Assembly (NCBI RefSeq): GCF_900168125.1
Contig: NZ_FUZF01000020.1
Coordinates: 39,632 to 103,631 of the forward strand
Reading direction: 5' to 3'
DNA: 64,000 bases
From: Sphingobacterium nematocida
GTDB taxonomy: Bacteria > Bacteroidota > Bacteroidia > Sphingobacteriales > Sphingobacteriaceae
In this document: one piece after another, positions 62,402 to 64,000 of the stretch
Numbering within the stretch: the first letter of the stretch is position 1
How the letters are laid out: every line of letters begins with the position of its first letter
Position numbers and translations under genes: made by a program
Notes under the pieces: generated by a model
What the model saw: only the letters and a program-made list of their open reading frames with translations
What the model was told of the DNA's origin: nothing
The model's database searches: none

Positions 62402-63211
62402 ATGAAAGCGCATTTTTATTCTGCAATACTATTTTTTTCGTTTACCGTTTCCAATGCCCAAGAGATTAAAACAAAATTTGACAATCCGATTCAGGTTCTA
62501 AATATGGGGACTTTTCATATGGGGGCCACCTCAGATGCGAAAAGTACGGAGTTTGATGAACATAATAGGGAAAACGTACGTCAAGTTCACAAAATTGCAA
62601 AAGCAATAGCTGAATTCAAACCAACTGTTATCCTTGTAGAATATACTCCGCAATATCAATCAAAAGTAGAAAGTAACTATGAGGCTTATCTGAAAAACCC
62701 GGAAACAAAATTCGAAAAACCTACTGAAGTAGAGCTTTTAGCTTATGAAGTTGGAAGATTGTCCAATACAAAGAGAATTTATGGAATCGACTACAAAGAA
62801 GGATACAATTATTTGATTGGGAGTCAATTGAAAGACTTGAAAGACACCGAGACCTCTGTAAGATATATGGCAACGATTGGTGAGTTAGAAAAGAAATTTC
62901 CTGAAGACAAAATGACGGTTCTGGAAAAGCTGAAATTAAATAATAACCCCTCATTTCTTGACATATTGATGAATCTAAATGCAGATATGCTTACCCATAT
63001 TTCGACAGAAGGAAAACATCAAGGTGCTGATGAAGCCGCAAAATTTTACCATCGAAATCTGGTTATGTATTCAAATATGAATCAGATTCAACTAACAGAA
63101 AATGACAGAGTTTTTATTCTTATGGGAGCTACACACACCGCTTTTTTTAATATGTGGTTAAAAAGAAGCCCTAAATATGAGTTGGTCAATGTATTTGATT
63201 ATCTGAAATAG
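62402..63211 (+). CDS. DUF5694 family exported protein
   Basis: The 269-residue protein has a signal peptide (to about Ala19) and the DUF5694 pattern, VLNMGTFHMGATSDAKSTEFD followed by FKPTVILVEYTPQYQSK and late MGATHTAFF. The fold is related to TraB/ChaN-like proteins with conserved His, Glu and Gly residues. Function unknown. It stands alone with no promoter match. Confidence 0.8.
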   Translation: MKAHFYSAILFFSFTVSNAQEIKTKFDNPIQVLNMGTFHMGATSDAKSTEFDEHNRENVRQVHKIAKAIAEFKPTVILVEYTPQYQSKVESNYEAYLKNPETKFEKPTEVELLAYEVGRLSNTKRIYGIDYKEGYNYLIGSQLKDLKDTETSVRYMATIGELEKKFPEDKMTVLEKLKLNNNPSFLDILMNLNADMLTHISTEGKHQGADEAAKFYHRNLVMYSNMNQIQLTENDRVFILMGATHTAFFNMWLKRSPKYELVNVFDYLK

Positions 63212-63335
63212 AATTTATATTCACCTCTGTAGTTCATACCATATTTCGAGCTATTGTGTAGCTACAGCATTGTCAAATTTATAATATTCTATATGTTCTA
63301 TCATCTCATTATATAGCATAGACTATCCTAAGATT

Positions 63336-63677
63336 TTAACCGAATTGACCAACCTTGTAAGTACCTATTCCATGGGGAAATGATACGTTGATACGATTCC
63401 AGGTATTTATCGTATATATAACAACAGTTAGGTCCACCAATTCTTGTTCTGAAAATGTGGCGCTGACCAAGTCATAAATTTGATCTGAAATTTTGCAAGC
63501 TGTCACTGCTTCTGCCCAAGCTAAGGCAGCTCTTTCTCTGTCGCTGTAGTACGGTGATTCTTCCCACGCACTTAATCCATATAAGCGTTGTTCACTTTCG
63601 CCAAGAGCACGAGCATCCTTCCAATGCATATCCAAGCAATAGGCACAATGGTTGATCTGGGAAACACGAATCTTAAT
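63336..63677 (-). pseudogene. AhpD/carboxymuconolactone decarboxylase-like gene truncated by an IS element
   Basis: From 63677 the frame reads IKIRVSQINHCAYCLDMHWKDARALG, the CxxC plus His redox centre of AhpD-type carboxymuconolactone decarboxylase proteins, then runs on to stop at 63336. About 35-40 N-terminal residues including the start are missing because the frame meets the IS3-type end at 63678, where the IS-encoded stop follows. The remaining domain includes the catalytic Cys pair but cannot be translated normally. It would have been an alkylhydroperoxidase-like enzyme. Confidence 0.85.
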
Positions 63678-64000
63678 TGTAATCTTACCCTAGCTAGCTA
63701 CATCCAAAACTAAAGAATTCCAATCGGAATTGCTATTGCTATCTTGTTGGAACGTAGGAAACTCGGAGAGTTTTCCATATTTCAACAGGAATTCAGTCGG
63801 CGTTAACTGCCCCAAAGCAGAATGAGGTCTTTCATTGTTGTACATCCATGCCCATGCGGCTGCATATTTCCTAATATCAGGCAAGCTATTGAACATATAG
63901 CTATCAAGCACATCCTGCCTGAAAGTTCTGTTAAACCGTTCTATCAAACTATTTTGTGTAGGTTTTCCTGGTTGGATAAACTGCCATTGTATGTTGTTCT
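63678..64000 (-). mobile_element. Partial IS3-family insertion sequence
   Basis: On the plus strand the element begins TGTAATCTTACC, with the TG expected at an IS3-family end, directly after the truncated AhpD gene. The transposase gene runs in from the window end. The other end, and therefore the direct repeat, is outside the window. A 3-4 bp target duplication at AAT (63675-63677) is possible but untested. Confidence 0.8.
63690..64000 (-). CDS. IS3-family transposase OrfB, C-terminal part
   Basis: The frame is open to the window end at 64000 and stops at 63690. It shows WQFIQPGKPTQNSLIERFNR with the last catalytic Glu of the DDE set, then the conserved AWMYNNERPHSALGQLTP. This is the end of an IS3-family OrfB transposase (IS407/IS511-like group). 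The missing upstream part carries the first two Asp residues. Not a complete gene within the window. Confidence 0.9.
   Translation of the reverse strand, partial: NNIQWQFIQPGKPTQNSLIERFNRTFRQDVLDSYMFNSLPDIRKYAAAWAWMYNNERPHSALGQLTPTEFLLKYGKLSEFPTFQQDSNSNSDWNSLVLDVAS

Noticed and set aside
1..64000. CRISPR array, prophage or integrative element
   Set aside because: No regularly spaced repeats, integrase, capsid or conjugation genes were seen; only the partial IS3 element at the end.

Overview
The window looks like chromosomal DNA from a Bacteroidota bacterium of the Sphingobacteriaceae, plausibly Sphingobacterium or a close relative. The evidence is an AT-rich sequence, a FecI/FecR/SusC/SusD unit with an STN-domain receptor, GLPGLI, DUF2853 and VF530 family proteins, a long-form PurF, few Shine-Dalgarno sites, and recurrent TAnnTTTG motifs (the Bacteroidota -7 promoter element) just upstream of starts. 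Functions are read from sequence motifs and family knowledge; no database search was run.

Layout. 1-1200: tail of an upstream gene and an AraC-type regulator. 1401-9593: a cell-surface signalling and nutrient-uptake unit (ECF sigma, FecR anti-sigma, SusC-type TonB receptor, SusD lipoprotein, TlpA-like thioredoxin), followed by an exported Ntn amide hydrolase and a Bcr/CflA-type exporter. 12407-13207: a methyltransferase. 13315-18906: a five-gene minus-strand cluster that I read as an outer-membrane copper-handling operon: a small three-Cys membrane protein, a YtkA/FixH-like lipoprotein, an OprC-like TonB receptor with a visible CxxxM plus HxM copper-site signature, an MbnP-like lipoprotein and an MbnH/MauG-like di-heme enzyme. 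This is the most interesting locus in the window. 19167-25822: a GLPGLI protein, a DMT exporter, a NYN-LOTUS protein, VF530, tRNA-Ser(GCU), a PgpH-like 7TM-HD phosphodiesterase and rpe. 26104-31347: two different aconitases in tandem (AcnB-type then mitochondrial-type). 31623-38215: small accessory genes (DinB-like, MFS, methyltransferase, GNAT, WYL regulator, Rieske protein, an AraC regulator next to a DODA-type dioxygenase). 38332-46440: purF, a possible 31-codon gene, YchJ, a JmjC-like cupin, a lipocalin-like protein, DUF2853, nhaA and a Nat-type ABC exporter. 46540-53300: housekeeping block engB, ubiA-like, topA, a small unknown gene and cmk, then an exported metallophosphoesterase. 53421-57329: a TesA-like esterase divergent from ybbA-ybbP, the same arrangement as in E. 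coli. 57458-63211: mixed exported proteins, a YcaQ-type DNA glycosylase and a lipid-anchored agmatine/peptidylarginine deiminase homologue. 63336-64000: an AhpD-like gene cut by an IS3-family element that runs off the window.

In the proposed copper locus, the receptor would bring copper across the outer membrane, the MbnH-like enzyme would oxidise a tryptophan in the MbnP-like partner to make a copper site, and the YtkA-like and three-Cys proteins would pass or buffer copper. No methanobactin biosynthesis genes are visible, so ionic copper is the more likely substrate. The parts have described relatives in other bacteria; their combination with the three-Cys protein and the two-domain YtkA-like lipoprotein is the part least explained by known systems.
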